NCBI RefSeq assembly: GCF_024832785.1
Contig: NZ_CP116615.1
Location: 1,426,001 to 1,490,000, forward strand
Direction of reading: 5' to 3'
Origin: Fontisphaera persica
GTDB lineage: Bacteria > Verrucomicrobiota > Verrucomicrobiia > Limisphaerales > Fontisphaeraceae
DNA: 64,000 nt
Below the pieces are notes generated by a model, which did no database searches, had not been told where the DNA came from, and worked only from the letters and a program-made list of their open reading frames with translations. Numbering within the stretch: the first letter of the stretch is position 1; each line of letters opens with the position of its first letter. Shown piece by piece: positions 32,459-41,289 of this stretch. The position numbers and the translations under genes are program-made.

Positions 32459-33853
32459 TCACACTTCCCAGCCGGCGCGGTATTTGCGTTTGAGCAGTTT
32501 ATTGGCCTCTTGGTTATTGGTAAACCGCATCGCGCTGGCGTTCCATTTCAATTCGGTTTCCGGTATCTGCACGGCCACCGTTCCCAACAAGATTGCTTCG
32601 GTCATCGGCCCGGTCTGCGCGAAATGGGACTCTGTCATTTCCCCTCCTAGGCAGGCATCCACATAATGATGATAGTGATTGCGGCGAGGCACGGCGGGCT
32701 TCTTGAACTCCCTGAATTTGGCGTCAGGCAGCAACAGGGGACCGCGCCCCAATTCCATGAGGAGCGAGCCTTCGGTGCCGATAAGCATCATGGACTCCGG
32801 TGGATAATCTTTCACTGAATACATCGCCATGATTTCCCGCGGGGGATAAAATTCGCCATCGAACCACTCCACCGTTAATTCCTTTTCAGCCGTAAGGGCG
32901 TTGCCAGGAAACACCCACGTGATGTGATTGGCCTGCGGCCAGGTATCGGCCCGCCGCTCCGGGGAGTTCTTCCATGATTCCTGCACGCGGGCATACACCG
33001 ACTTCGGCGCTTTGAGGTACAGACCTTTCCAGACAGCATCAAAGATGTGACAACCAATGTCCCCGCTCCATCCCGTCCCGAAGTCCAGCCAGGCGCGCCA
33101 TTTTACGGGATGATAAATGCCGGGGACATACGGCCGCATGGGCGCGGTGCCAATCCAATAGTCCCATTGCAGATGCGCCGGTGGCTCCTCCCCTTTTGGC
33201 GGACGCGGGCCTTGCAGGCGGTATTGCTCCACCGCACCCGGCCGGTTGGCCGTTAAGTACACATGCTTGATCTGACCAATGGCCCCCTGGCGCAACAATT
33301 GCACCGTAACCATATCTCCCAGTCCACTGGCCATTTGGGTGCCCAGTTGCGTGACTACCTTGCGCTTGACCGCCTCCCGGGTCAAGGCGCGCACCTCGGC
33401 CACGTCGTGGCACATCGGTTTTTGCACGTACACATGCTTGCCCTTTTGAATGGCTCGATAGGCAATGGGGAAATGCATGTGGTCCGGCACGGTAACGTTC
33501 AGGGAATCCACCTTGTTCCCCTCCTGGGCCAAAAGTTCCCGCCAGTCACGATACTGCCGGGCACTGGGCACTTTATGAGCGGCCGCGGCCAGATTTTGAG
33601 CATCCACATCGCATAGCGCCACGATCTCCACCTTGGGATGCTTCATGAACTCGTTCATGTCCGCCACGCCCATGCCCCCTGTGCCGATGCAGGCATGACA
33701 CAATTTACTGTTGGGTGCAGCCGAAAGCAGGCCCGAAGGCAAAACCAACGGAGCCACGCCAGCCATGGCCGACCATCGCAAAAATCGCCGCCGGGAAAGG
33801 GAAGACACGCTCACGGAAGGGACGGCAACCTTTGGTTCAAGGGTGGTTTTCAT
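32459..33853 (-). CDS. Tat-exported Gfo/Idh/MocA family oxidoreductase
   Basis: NAD(P)-dependent sugar oxidoreductase-like protein of 464 residues. The N-terminus carries a twin-arginine signal, SRRRFLR with Arg 21-22, and a hydrophobic stretch to about 46, so it is exported folded with cofactor. The Rossmann part begins at LCHACIGTGGMGVADM (a Gly-rich turn). It includes EIVALCDVD and the EKP-like motif seen here as VYVQKPMCHD. The long C-terminal domain with RGPLLLPDAKF is typical of the many copies in Planctomycetes and Verrucomicrobia. The ATG at 33853 fits the signal peptide best. The substrate is unknown; it is probably a sugar or glycan derivative in the periplasm. Confidence 0.9.
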   Translation of the reverse strand: MKTTLEPKVAVPSVSVSSLSRRRFLRWSAMAGVAPLVLPSGLLSAAPNSKLCHACIGTGGMGVADMNEFMKHPKVEIVALCDVDAQNLAAAAHKVPSARQYRDWRELLAQEGNKVDSLNVTVPDHMHFPIAYRAIQKGKHVYVQKPMCHDVAEVRALTREAVKRKVVTQLGTQMASGLGDMVTVQLLRQGAIGQIKHVYLTANRPGAVEQYRLQGPRPPKGEEPPAHLQWDYWIGTAPMRPYVPGIYHPVKWRAWLDFGTGWSGDIGCHIFDAVWKGLYLKAPKSVYARVQESWKNSPERRADTWPQANHITWVFPGNALTAEKELTVEWFDGEFYPPREIMAMYSVKDYPPESMMLIGTEGSLLMELGRGPLLLPDAKFREFKKPAVPRRNHYHHYVDACLGGEMTESHFAQTGPMTEAILLGTVAVQIPETELKWNASAMRFTNNQEANKLLKRKYRAGWEV

Positions 33854-33976
33854 GAGACCACCATACCCCTCCCCGACTCGCAATCAAGTCAGAAAGCTGT
33901 GCCGAGCCATGAGCAGCCGTTGGCATGCACTTAAAGTTTGCTCATCAGGGCGCGGATTTGCTAAGCACTGCGCGTG

Positions 33977-34798
33977 ATGGAACGGGACCCCAGCTTGTTG
34001 CTCCTGATTCCTGCCTATAACGAAGAGCAGCGAATCGGGCCGGTGCTCCGCGAATATGGCGCATGGTTTCGCGACCATTATCGCGGCCCTTTTCAATTGG
34101 TGGTGGTGCTCAATGGCTGCCGGGACAATACCCGGGGGGTGGTGGAAGAGGTGGAGAAGGAGTTTCCGACCATTCGACATCTGGAATTTCCCGACCCCAT
34201 AGGCAAAGGGGGGGCGCTTATTGAGGGGTTGAAGCTCGCCCCGCTGGCGGAAGCCATTGGCTATGTGGATGCCGATGGCGCCACTGCGCCTCCCGCCTTT
34301 TATGACCTCGTTCGGCACCTGCACCAGGCCGATTGCGTCATCGGCTCCCGCTGGTTGCCCGGCGCGGTGTTGCATCAAGTGCAAACAACCAAGCGGCGTT
34401 TCGCCAGCCGGGTTTTCCACGCCCTTGTGCAATTGCTGTTCTGGATGAATATTCGCGACACCCAATGTGGCGCCAAGGTGATGCGCCGGGAGGCTGTGGA
34501 AAAAATTCACTCCGCGTTGACTATCGCCGACATGGCTTTTGACATCAACCTGCTCTATGTGCTTCAGCGGGCCGGTTTCCGCATCCTGGAGGTACCCACG
34601 GAGTGGACGGATAAAATCGGCAGCAAAGTGACGCTGGGCCGCACTTCGCTGACCATGCTGCTCTCGGTTATCCGCCTGCGGCTGGTGTATTCACCCTTTT
34701 ACAAGTGGCTGCGCCCCCTGCGCCCCCTGGAGGCATGGTTATACAAAAAACTGCGCGCTCCAGTGCCCTTATCCCATGGGGAGTCTCGCATCAAATGA
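33977..34798 (+). CDS. Family 2 glycosyltransferase (dolichyl-phosphate-mannose-synthase-like)
   Basis: A 273-residue GT-A enzyme. It begins with LLLIPAYNEEQRI (8-20), has the nucleotide-binding VVLNGCRDNT segment, the GKGGAL motif and a DADGAT metal site (98-103). The acceptor-side QCGAK-type motif is seen as DTQCGAKVM around 162. No membrane helix is obvious, as in Dpm1/DPM-type synthases that load a lipid carrier. A lipid-linked sugar donor for envelope glycans is the likely product. ATG 33977 follows a GTG at 33974; no Shine-Dalgarno site is seen. It is divergent from the Gfo/Idh/MocA gene across 123 bases. Confidence 0.85.
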   Translation: MERDPSLLLLIPAYNEEQRIGPVLREYGAWFRDHYRGPFQLVVVLNGCRDNTRGVVEEVEKEFPTIRHLEFPDPIGKGGALIEGLKLAPLAEAIGYVDADGATAPPAFYDLVRHLHQADCVIGSRWLPGAVLHQVQTTKRRFASRVFHALVQLLFWMNIRDTQCGAKVMRREAVEKIHSALTIADMAFDINLLYVLQRAGFRILEVPTEWTDKIGSKVTLGRTSLTMLLSVIRLRLVYSPFYKWLRPLRPLEAWLYKKLRAPVPLSHGESRIK

Positions 34799-34821
34799 GC
34801 TGGAAAAGTGGCCTGAGGGTT

Positions 34822-35352
34822 TCAGGTGCCCGCCGCCCCGTTGCTTTTCTGGCCCAAATCTTCCTCCAAAAATTTCACCACATCCTTGAAACGCGGCACA
34901 TTGGCCGGGTTGACCGCCATGAGATTCTGATGCGCTTCCAGCGAAGTGGCGGCCAGCTCGGTTTTGGACGCCCCGCTATCGGATGGGCAAACTGGCTCAT
35001 AGTTCATCCCCTCGAGGGCCAGGTTGTCGCGCAGCGGAAAATATTCCATGACGCCCAAGGTATCGAAAAGGCTCTGTACTCTGGGGGTGGGGCGGTAAAG
35101 CTCGACCTTGGGCGGGCCGGACGGCCCCGGCGGTGTTTTAATGGCAAATCCCAACAGAACGCCCAGAAAAGTGCTGTCCATCAAATCACAACGGCTCAAA
35201 TCAAGCACGAAATGGGTGATGCCCCGTTGATACAATTCCAACAATAATTTCTTGAACTGGGGGCTGCATTTCATGCTGGCGCGCCCGTTGACCCGCAACA
35301 CTGCCGTGCCCGCAGTCAGGCACACCTCGAGGGGACATTCGTTGGCATTCAT
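34822..35352 (-). CDS. STAS-domain protein (anti-anti-sigma-factor-like)
   Basis: A 176-residue protein with a STAS domain over about residues 8-115. It has the strand ITHFVLDLSRCDLMDSTFLGVLLG, whose S60 matches the serine phosphorylated in SpoIIAA-type anti-sigma antagonists. The C-terminal 60 residues are charged and predicted partly helical, longer than a bare STAS protein. No anti-sigma kinase or phosphatase gene is adjacent, so partners must be elsewhere. It lies 6 bases downstream of holA on the same strand and may be co-transcribed with it. The regulatory output is unknown. Confidence 0.85.
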   Translation of the reverse strand: MNANECPLEVCLTAGTAVLRVNGRASMKCSPQFKKLLLELYQRGITHFVLDLSRCDLMDSTFLGVLLGFAIKTPPGPSGPPKVELYRPTPRVQSLFDTLGVMEYFPLRDNLALEGMNYEPVCPSDSGASKTELAATSLEAHQNLMAVNPANVPRFKDVVKFLEEDLGQKSNGAAGT

Positions 35353-35358
35353 AGATTG

Positions 35359-36528
35359 TTAGCGGGCGGCCGCATTGTGACGTTGCCCCGCCGGGTTTCC
35401 CACCAATTGCGTCAAGGCCTGCTGGAGAATCAACACTTCCTCCTGGCCTGTGCTGACCATTTTGACATTGGCCTCCAGCAGGATTTCCATGCCCCGCACC
35501 AATTCGGCCAGCGTATAGCGCGAGCTATGCTCCAGCGCCCTGAACAGCACATAGGGATTAATCCCCAAGGGGCTGAACTTTTTGTCCCGGGCCAGCCGTT
35601 CCGCAGGCCACTTCGACATTTGGGCTTTGACCTCTGCAAAACTCATGCGTGGCCGCAGCCAGCCTTCCTCGACAAGGACTTTGGCCATCAACATGGCGCG
35701 CAGTTTGGCAATCAGGCCGTAAATGAGGCCAATCTCCGAGCGTTTGCGATCCGTTTGCATGGCCCATATTTCTTCATCCAGGCGCTTCAGCAGCAGCGGC
35801 AGATTCCGTTCCCCCAATGCATCACCCAGGGCAAACGCCCGGGCGACTTTCTGGCGCGAGACCACAGCTTCGACATCGGCCTGCTCGATGCGACTGCGCT
35901 CCCCCACATATAGCGACAATTTTTCCACCTCGGCCACCAACTGCGCGGTGTTGGGGCCTACGGTTTCCACCAGTGCGCCAGCCACCATGTCCGAAATGCT
36001 CTTACCGCGGGCTTCCGCCTCCCGTTGAACCAACGCAGCAGCCGTGGCCTCCCAATCCCGGTCCTCCGCAGATAACGCCTCAAAAAATTCCACGCGGCCG
36101 GCTTTTTCCAGGGTTTTGAAAAAGGATTTGCGCCGGTCCACCTTGCCTGCAGAAATCACCAAACGCACGGAAGACCAGTCAAAATGCTCCAACAACTCCG
36201 CCAGGTCGCGCAGGGCCTCCTGAATCTCGGGCGCGCTGCCCATCTTACGTTCACCAGGCGCCTCCTCCGCCAGAAAATTACAACCCTTGAACCAAATGGC
36301 TTTGCCGCCGCCAAAAAAAGGCAAGGTGAGAAGCGCCTCGCGCAAACGCCCCAAGGCCTTCAACGCCTGCTCCGCGCCGGTGGCCGAGGCTTCGATGACC
36401 TCATGGTCCATGCCCCCCAGTTCCCGACACCACGTCTCAAAAAGTTCACGTGCACGACGTTGCACTGTGAACTCGTCGCTTCCACCGAATAACACCAACG
36501 GGCTGGCCGTGACGGCTCGGGCAGGCAT
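35359..36528 (-). CDS. holA: DNA polymerase III subunit delta
   Basis: Clamp-loader subunit that opens the beta clamp; 389 residues, somewhat longer than the usual 330-345. The start LVLFGGSDEFTVQRRARELFE matches the family opening (a Gly-x-Asp/Glu loop replaces a functional P-loop). Strand patterns such as RLVISAGKVDRRKSFFKTL and the helical VGPNTAQLVAEVEKLSLY are diagnostic for HolA. The C-terminal collar helices include ALGDALGERNLPLLLKRL and ARDKKFSPLGINPYVLFRALEHS. The ATG at 36528 gives a full domain. The BFN gene lies 32 bases upstream and the STAS gene 6 bases downstream, all on the minus strand. Confidence 0.88.
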   Translation of the reverse strand: MPARAVTASPLVLFGGSDEFTVQRRARELFETWCRELGGMDHEVIEASATGAEQALKALGRLREALLTLPFFGGGKAIWFKGCNFLAEEAPGERKMGSAPEIQEALRDLAELLEHFDWSSVRLVISAGKVDRRKSFFKTLEKAGRVEFFEALSAEDRDWEATAAALVQREAEARGKSISDMVAGALVETVGPNTAQLVAEVEKLSLYVGERSRIEQADVEAVVSRQKVARAFALGDALGERNLPLLLKRLDEEIWAMQTDRKRSEIGLIYGLIAKLRAMLMAKVLVEEGWLRPRMSFAEVKAQMSKWPAERLARDKKFSPLGINPYVLFRALEHSSRYTLAELVRGMEILLEANVKMVSTGQEEVLILQQALTQLVGNPAGQRHNAAAR

Positions 36529-36560
36529 GGGCTTTTTACCAGCAGCGTGTGGCAGGCGGC

Positions 36561-37031
36561 CTACTCGGGTTCATTCCCCTCGCCGGCCGCTTCGTTGTAA
36601 CGGTGCAAATACTCGCTCATGTCCTCCACTTGGGAGAACAGGGACTGGGTAACAAAAATCGGGCGTTTCAGCGCCGTCGCCAAGGCCAGACAGTCGCTGG
36701 GCCGGGCATCCAACTCGAGGATTTTGCGGCCTAATTCATTCTGCTGCTGCAGAATCAAACGTGCAAAATAGGTGGAGTTTTTCACCTCGGTAATCACCAC
36801 CCGTTCCACCGATACCCCCAGCCCCTTGAAAATATTGAGCATCAAATCATGAGTTAGCGGCCGCTCCTTGGCAATATCCCGCATGAACATGCCAATCACC
36901 GCCCCCATGTTATTCTCCACATGAATGACAAAAACCTTCTGGTCGTTGCCGATGAAAAGCGCACAGCCGTTGGTCGAGGGCACAATCCCCCGTATCTCCA
37001 CCGGTATCACATCAGATTTCATACGCCGCAT
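36561..37031 (-). CDS. Bifunctional nuclease (DUF151/BFN) domain protein
   Basis: A 156-residue protein consisting almost wholly of a BFN (DUF151) domain. Family marks are VPVEIRG-like IPVEIRGIV, a VIHVENNMGAVIGMF-type segment, ERPLTHDLMLNIFKGLGV, and SRPSDCLALA seen here as DARPSDCLALATALKRPIFV. Plant and bacterial relatives have been reported with RNase/DNase activity. The acidic C-terminal tail probably lies outside the fold. Either M1 (37031) or the Met at residue 4 could start it. It is divergent from the heptose adenylyltransferase gene and first in a probable BFN-holA-STAS operon. Confidence 0.88.
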   Translation of the reverse strand: MRRMKSDVIPVEIRGIVPSTNGCALFIGNDQKVFVIHVENNMGAVIGMFMRDIAKERPLTHDLMLNIFKGLGVSVERVVITEVKNSTYFARLILQQQNELGRKILELDARPSDCLALATALKRPIFVTQSLFSQVEDMSEYLHRYNEAAGEGNEPE

Positions 37032-37121
37032 TAATGTAGCCCCAAAAGCCGGTTGCCGACAACTGCAAACTGGTCATTTCAGCATTGCAGGAAAGGGGTG
37101 AAACCGCCAGATTACCTGCGC

Positions 37122-37610
37122 GTGAATTCGCAGTCCAAAATCCTGTCCCGCAGCGAGTTGCCGGGCTGGCGCGAGGCTCTCCGCCGCGCCGGGCGGCGGC
37201 TGGCGGTTACCAATGGTTGTTTTGACCTGCTTCACGCCGGCCATGTAACCTACCTGGAGTCCGCCCGTGAAACCGCAGATGCCCTACTGGTGGCCGTGAA
37301 CTCCGATGCTTCTGTGCGCCGCCTTAAAGGGCCTGGCCGCCCGGTAAATGGTGAGACTGACCGCGCCCGCGTTTTGGCCGCCCTGGCCTGCGTGGATGCA
37401 GTGACGATTTTTGACGAGCCGGATGCCTGCGCCGTTCTGGGGCTGCTCGCGCCTGAAGTTTATGTCAAGGGCGGCGACTACACCCTGGAGACCATCAACC
37501 AGGATGAGCGCCGCCTGGTGGAACGCCTTGGAGGCCGCGTCCTGATTTTGCCCGGCGTGCCTGGTCTTTCCACCACCGTCTTGTTACAGCGCTTGCAGGG
37601 AGGCCAATAA
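37122..37610 (+). CDS. rfaE2: D-glycero-beta-D-manno-heptose 1-phosphate adenylyltransferase
   Basis: The cytidylyltransferase-fold half of HldE as a stand-alone enzyme of about 162 residues. It makes ADP-heptose precursor for lipopolysaccharide inner core, so an LPS-bearing Gram-negative cell is implied. The nucleotidyltransferase motif TNGCFDLLHAGH (HAGH at 38-41) is intact, followed by a VNSDASVRRLKGPGRPVN segment and the YVKGGDY motif. The frame is open further upstream (TTG 37053, GTG 37098). The GTG at 37122 is preferred because it matches the family length, but the start is uncertain. The separate kinase half (RfaE1) is not in this window. Confidence 0.88.
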   Translation: MNSQSKILSRSELPGWREALRRAGRRLAVTNGCFDLLHAGHVTYLESARETADALLVAVNSDASVRRLKGPGRPVNGETDRARVLAALACVDAVTIFDEPDACAVLGLLAPEVYVKGGDYTLETINQDERRLVERLGGRVLILPGVPGLSTTVLLQRLQGGQ

Positions 37611-37650
37611 GGCCCCTGTTGTGGTTGTTCTGGTTGAGCCGTCTGCTATC

Positions 37651-40600
37651 CTAAAGAATCTGGCTATGATATTCCTGCAGTGACTTTACCGAAGCGCAAC
37701 CCGCGCGCCACTCGGTAATTCCCACCACGGCCGCACGGGCCGCCGCCACGGTGGTTACGTAAGGAATCTTGTATTTGATGGCGGCCTGGCGGATGTAAGC
37801 ATCATCGGTGGCACTCTTGCGCCCAATGGGCGTGTTGATGATGAGCTGAATCTCGCCGCTTTTAATCTCATCCACCACGTGGGGGCGCTGGTATTCGTGC
37901 AGTTTGTAGGTGCGCTCGCACCTCACCCCGTGATTATTCAAGTATTCCCAAGTCCCCGCCGTGGCTTTGAGGCGGAAGCCCAGGGTCAGGAATTGTCGCG
38001 CCACGTCCACCACCGCCGGTTTATCCGCGTCGGTTACAGAAATAAACACCGTCCCTTGCAGCGGCAACGCCGGCATGGCGGCTTGTTGCGCCTTGAAGTA
38101 GGCCAGCCCAAACGTGGAGGCCAGACCCAGGACCTCGCCGGTGGAACGCATCTCCGGCCCCAACACCGGATCCACTTCCGGGAACATGTTGAAGGGCAGA
38201 ACCACTTCCTTGACTCCCACATAAGGGATGTGGCGTTTTTGCAATCCCAACTGGCGCAGCGGCTCGCCCAACATCAGGCGGGTGGCCAGGCGCGCCATGG
38301 GCACATTGCACACTTTGGAGACAAGCGGAACGGTGCGGGAAGCACGCGGGTTGGCCTCCAGGACATACACCTTGTCCCGATACACGGCATATTGAATGTT
38401 CATCACGCCGCACACCTTCAGCTCCCGGCTGATGCGCAGGGTGTAATCTTCAATGGTTTGCAAATGGCGTCCCGGCAAGGTCACGGGCGGAATGGCGCAA
38501 GCGCTGTCGCCGGAGTGAATGCCCGCCAGCTCGATGTGTTCCATGATGGCCGGCACATAAGACTCAGTGCCATCAGCCAGCGCATCCGCCTCGGCCTCGA
38601 TGGCATTATCCAGAAAACGGTCAATCAAAATGGGCCGCTCCGGTGAAACATCCACCGCTCGGGCAAAATACTCGCGCAGCATCTCCTCGTCATGCACCAC
38701 TTCCATGGCCCGCCCGCCTAAAACAAAAGAGGGGCGCACCATGACGGGATAGCCAATCTTGGCGGCCACATGCCTGGCCTCATCCCATGTGCTGGCCATG
38801 CCGGACTCCGGCATGGGAATGCCCATCTGTTGCATGCGCTGCCGGAAGCGGTCACGGTCTTCTGCGAGGTCAATCACGTCCGGGCTGGTGCCGAGGATGC
38901 GCACGCCACTGGCCGCCAATTCATTGGCCAGATTCAAGGGTGTCTGTCCGCCAAATTGCACCACCACCCCCTCCGGCTTTTCCTTGTGGTAAATGGCCAG
39001 CACGTCTTCCACGGTAAGGGGCTCAAAATACAACTTGTCGGAGGTATCGTAATCCGTGGAAACGGTTTCCGGATTGCAGTTGACCATGATGGTTTCGTAG
39101 CCGGCGTCCCGCAAGGCAAAGGCCGCATGCACGCAGCAGTAATCGAACTCGATGCCCTGGCCGATGCGATTGGGGCCGCCTCCCAGCACCATAACTTTCT
39201 TGCGCGAACTCACCGGCACGCGGTCCGGCCCGTTGTAGGTGGAATAATAATAAGCTGCGTTTTCAACGCCACTGACCGGCACCGCATCCCAATGTTCCAC
39301 CACGCCAAGGGCCATGCGACGCTCGCGGATTTCCCGCTCCGGCACGCCCAGGATTTGGGCCAGGTATTTATCGGCGAAACCGTCGCGCTTGGCTTGAATC
39401 AACCATTCATCGGGCAGGCGTTTACCCTTGAACTTGAGGATTTTTTCTTCCAGCTCCACCAGTTCCTTCATCTGTTGAATAAACCAGGGTTTGATATGGG
39501 TCCGCGCGTACAAATCGGCAACCGTCGCCCCTTTGCGCAAGGCCTCATACATGATCCATTGCCGCTCGCTGCTCGGTTCATTGAGCAGGACGAGCAATTC
39601 CTCCAGCGATTTCTGGTGAAAATCCTTGGCAAAACCCAGACCATAACGCCCGTTTTCCAGGGACCGAATGGCTTTTTGAAAGGCTTCCTTGTAGGTTTTG
39701 CCAATGCTCATGACCTCACCCACCGCCTTCATCTGCGTCCCCAATTTGTCCTGGGCGCCGCGGAATTTCTCGAAGGCCCATCGGGCAAATTTCACCACCA
39801 CGTAATCACCGGAAGGCGTGTATTTGTCCAGTGTTCCCTCACGCCAGTAGGGAATCTCGTCCAGCGTCAATCCAGCCGCCAGCTTGGCGGAAATCAGGGC
39901 AATGGGAAAACCGGTGGCCTTGGAAGCCAGAGCCGAGGAGCGGGAAGTGCGGGGATTGATTTCAATGACCACCACGCGCCCGGTCTTGGGATCATGAGCA
40001 AACTGGATGTTGGTGCCGCCAATGACCTGAATGGCTTCGACGATGCGGTAGGAATAATCCTGCAATTTGGCCTGCAATTTGGGGTCAATGGTCAGCATGG
40101 GCGCCACGCAGTAGGAATCGCCGGTATGCACCCCCATGGCGTCCACGTTTTCAATAAAGCAGACGGTGATCATCTGATTCTTGGCGTCTCGCACCACCTC
40201 CAATTCCAGCTCCTCCCACCCCAGGACGGATTCTTCTATCAATATTTGATGCACCATGCTGGCATCCAAGCCCCGGCTGGCCACGGTGCGCAATTCCTCG
40301 ACATTGTAGCAATGTCCTCCGCCAGTTCCACCCAAGGTGTATGCGGGGCGAACCACGACAGGATAGCCCAGCTCGGCGGCCACTTTTTCGGCTTCCTCCA
40401 CTGAAAAAGCCGGGGCACTGCGGGGCATGTCTATCCCCAGCCGCTTCATCGTTTCCTTGAAAACAATCCGGTCCTCCCCCTTTTCGATGGCATCCAAATC
40501 CACTCCAATAACGCGCACACCATATCGGGCCAGCACCCCGGCTTTGGCCAGTTGGGAGGAAAGATTCAATCCAGTCTGCCCGCCCAAATTGGGCAGCAAT

Positions 40601-40854
40601 GCGTCCGGGCGCTCTTTCTCGATAATCTCGGTGAGGCTGGCCACCGTCAGCGGCTCAATATAAGTCGCATCCGCCATGCCCGGGTCCGTCATGATGGTGG
40701 CAGGATTCGAGTTCACCAGCACAATCTGGTAGCCTAATGCGCGCAAGGCCTTGCAAGCCTGGGTGCCGGAGTAATCAAATTCGCAGGCCTGGCCAATGAC
40801 GATGGGGCCGGAACCGATGATAAGTACCTTTTTAATGTCGTCACGTTTGGGCAT
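37651..40854 (-). CDS. carB: Carbamoyl-phosphate synthase large subunit
   Basis: Makes carbamoyl phosphate for pyrimidine and arginine synthesis with the CarA glutaminase subunit, which is not in this window. The 1067-residue length is standard. Two homologous ATP-grasp halves are seen, the first opening VLIIGSGPIVIGQACEFDYSG and the second VMVLGGGPNRIGQGIEFDYC. The oligomerisation region lies between, and a C-terminal MGS-like allosteric domain (about 935-1060) ends the protein. The ATG at 40854 has an excellent GGAGGA site 7 bases upstream, which decides the start against an open extension to 40929. Confidence 0.96.
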   Translation of the reverse strand: MPKRDDIKKVLIIGSGPIVIGQACEFDYSGTQACKALRALGYQIVLVNSNPATIMTDPGMADATYIEPLTVASLTEIIEKERPDALLPNLGGQTGLNLSSQLAKAGVLARYGVRVIGVDLDAIEKGEDRIVFKETMKRLGIDMPRSAPAFSVEEAEKVAAELGYPVVVRPAYTLGGTGGGHCYNVEELRTVASRGLDASMVHQILIEESVLGWEELELEVVRDAKNQMITVCFIENVDAMGVHTGDSYCVAPMLTIDPKLQAKLQDYSYRIVEAIQVIGGTNIQFAHDPKTGRVVVIEINPRTSRSSALASKATGFPIALISAKLAAGLTLDEIPYWREGTLDKYTPSGDYVVVKFARWAFEKFRGAQDKLGTQMKAVGEVMSIGKTYKEAFQKAIRSLENGRYGLGFAKDFHQKSLEELLVLLNEPSSERQWIMYEALRKGATVADLYARTHIKPWFIQQMKELVELEEKILKFKGKRLPDEWLIQAKRDGFADKYLAQILGVPEREIRERRMALGVVEHWDAVPVSGVENAAYYYSTYNGPDRVPVSSRKKVMVLGGGPNRIGQGIEFDYCCVHAAFALRDAGYETIMVNCNPETVSTDYDTSDKLYFEPLTVEDVLAIYHKEKPEGVVVQFGGQTPLNLANELAASGVRILGTSPDVIDLAEDRDRFRQRMQQMGIPMPESGMASTWDEARHVAAKIGYPVMVRPSFVLGGRAMEVVHDEEMLREYFARAVDVSPERPILIDRFLDNAIEAEADALADGTESYVPAIMEHIELAGIHSGDSACAIPPVTLPGRHLQTIEDYTLRISRELKVCGVMNIQYAVYRDKVYVLEANPRASRTVPLVSKVCNVPMARLATRLMLGEPLRQLGLQKRHIPYVGVKEVVLPFNMFPEVDPVLGPEMRSTGEVLGLASTFGLAYFKAQQAAMPALPLQGTVFISVTDADKPAVVDVARQFLTLGFRLKATAGTWEYLNNHGVRCERTYKLHEYQRPHVVDEIKSGEIQLIINTPIGRKSATDDAYIRQAAIKYKIPYVTTVAAARAAVVGITEWRAGCASVKSLQEYHSQIL

Positions 40855-41289
40855 GGTAGTTCCTCCAATGAAATGAATGAAATGCGCGCAACGCCGCTTC
40901 AGGCCTGCCGCTCTGCACCCACGCACCACCGCCCAACCCGGGCTTGCCCCGCTGATTCCGGCGTGTTTATTCTACAACCGGCTGCCTCGGCCGATCTGCA
41001 GAGGAATCGCGGGGGCGATTCGCGGGCAAGGCCAGCCGTTCACCATGACGGCTAACCTGCGGATGACCGGAGCCGGTTTGCCTGAATCCCCAAGGAAAGT
41101 CAACGCTGTAAAGAATTCCATCACACTGGCGCAGGGCCCTGCAACGATGAGCAAGCTGGTGTTCTATTGACTTTTTTAGAATTTTTCTCCTTCAGCCGGT
41201 GCAGCTTTGATTTTCATTGGACGTTTCTTGCTCTGCTCGTTATCCTGTAGCCATGTGGCACAAAACGTGCCCGCTGCTTGTGCGTTGCC
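40855..41289. other. 435-base gap between the divergent carB and DUF4912 genes
   Basis: No gene is supported here. Small open frames have no start signal or family features. A perfect AGCCGT/ACGGCT repeat with an 8-base loop lies at 41034-41053 in the presumed carB leader; no T tract follows it. On the plus strand TTGGAC (41217-41222) and TATCCT (41241-41246), 18 bases apart, form a weak candidate promoter for the DUF4912 gene. Confidence 0.35.

Noticed and set aside
38770-40404. 544-codon plus-strand frame opposite carB
   Set aside because: Shadow of carB; no start signal and low-complexity His/Gln-rich translation.
40873-41170. Short frames in the carB/DUF4912 gap
   Set aside because: No start signals, no family features, and they overlap each other on both strands.
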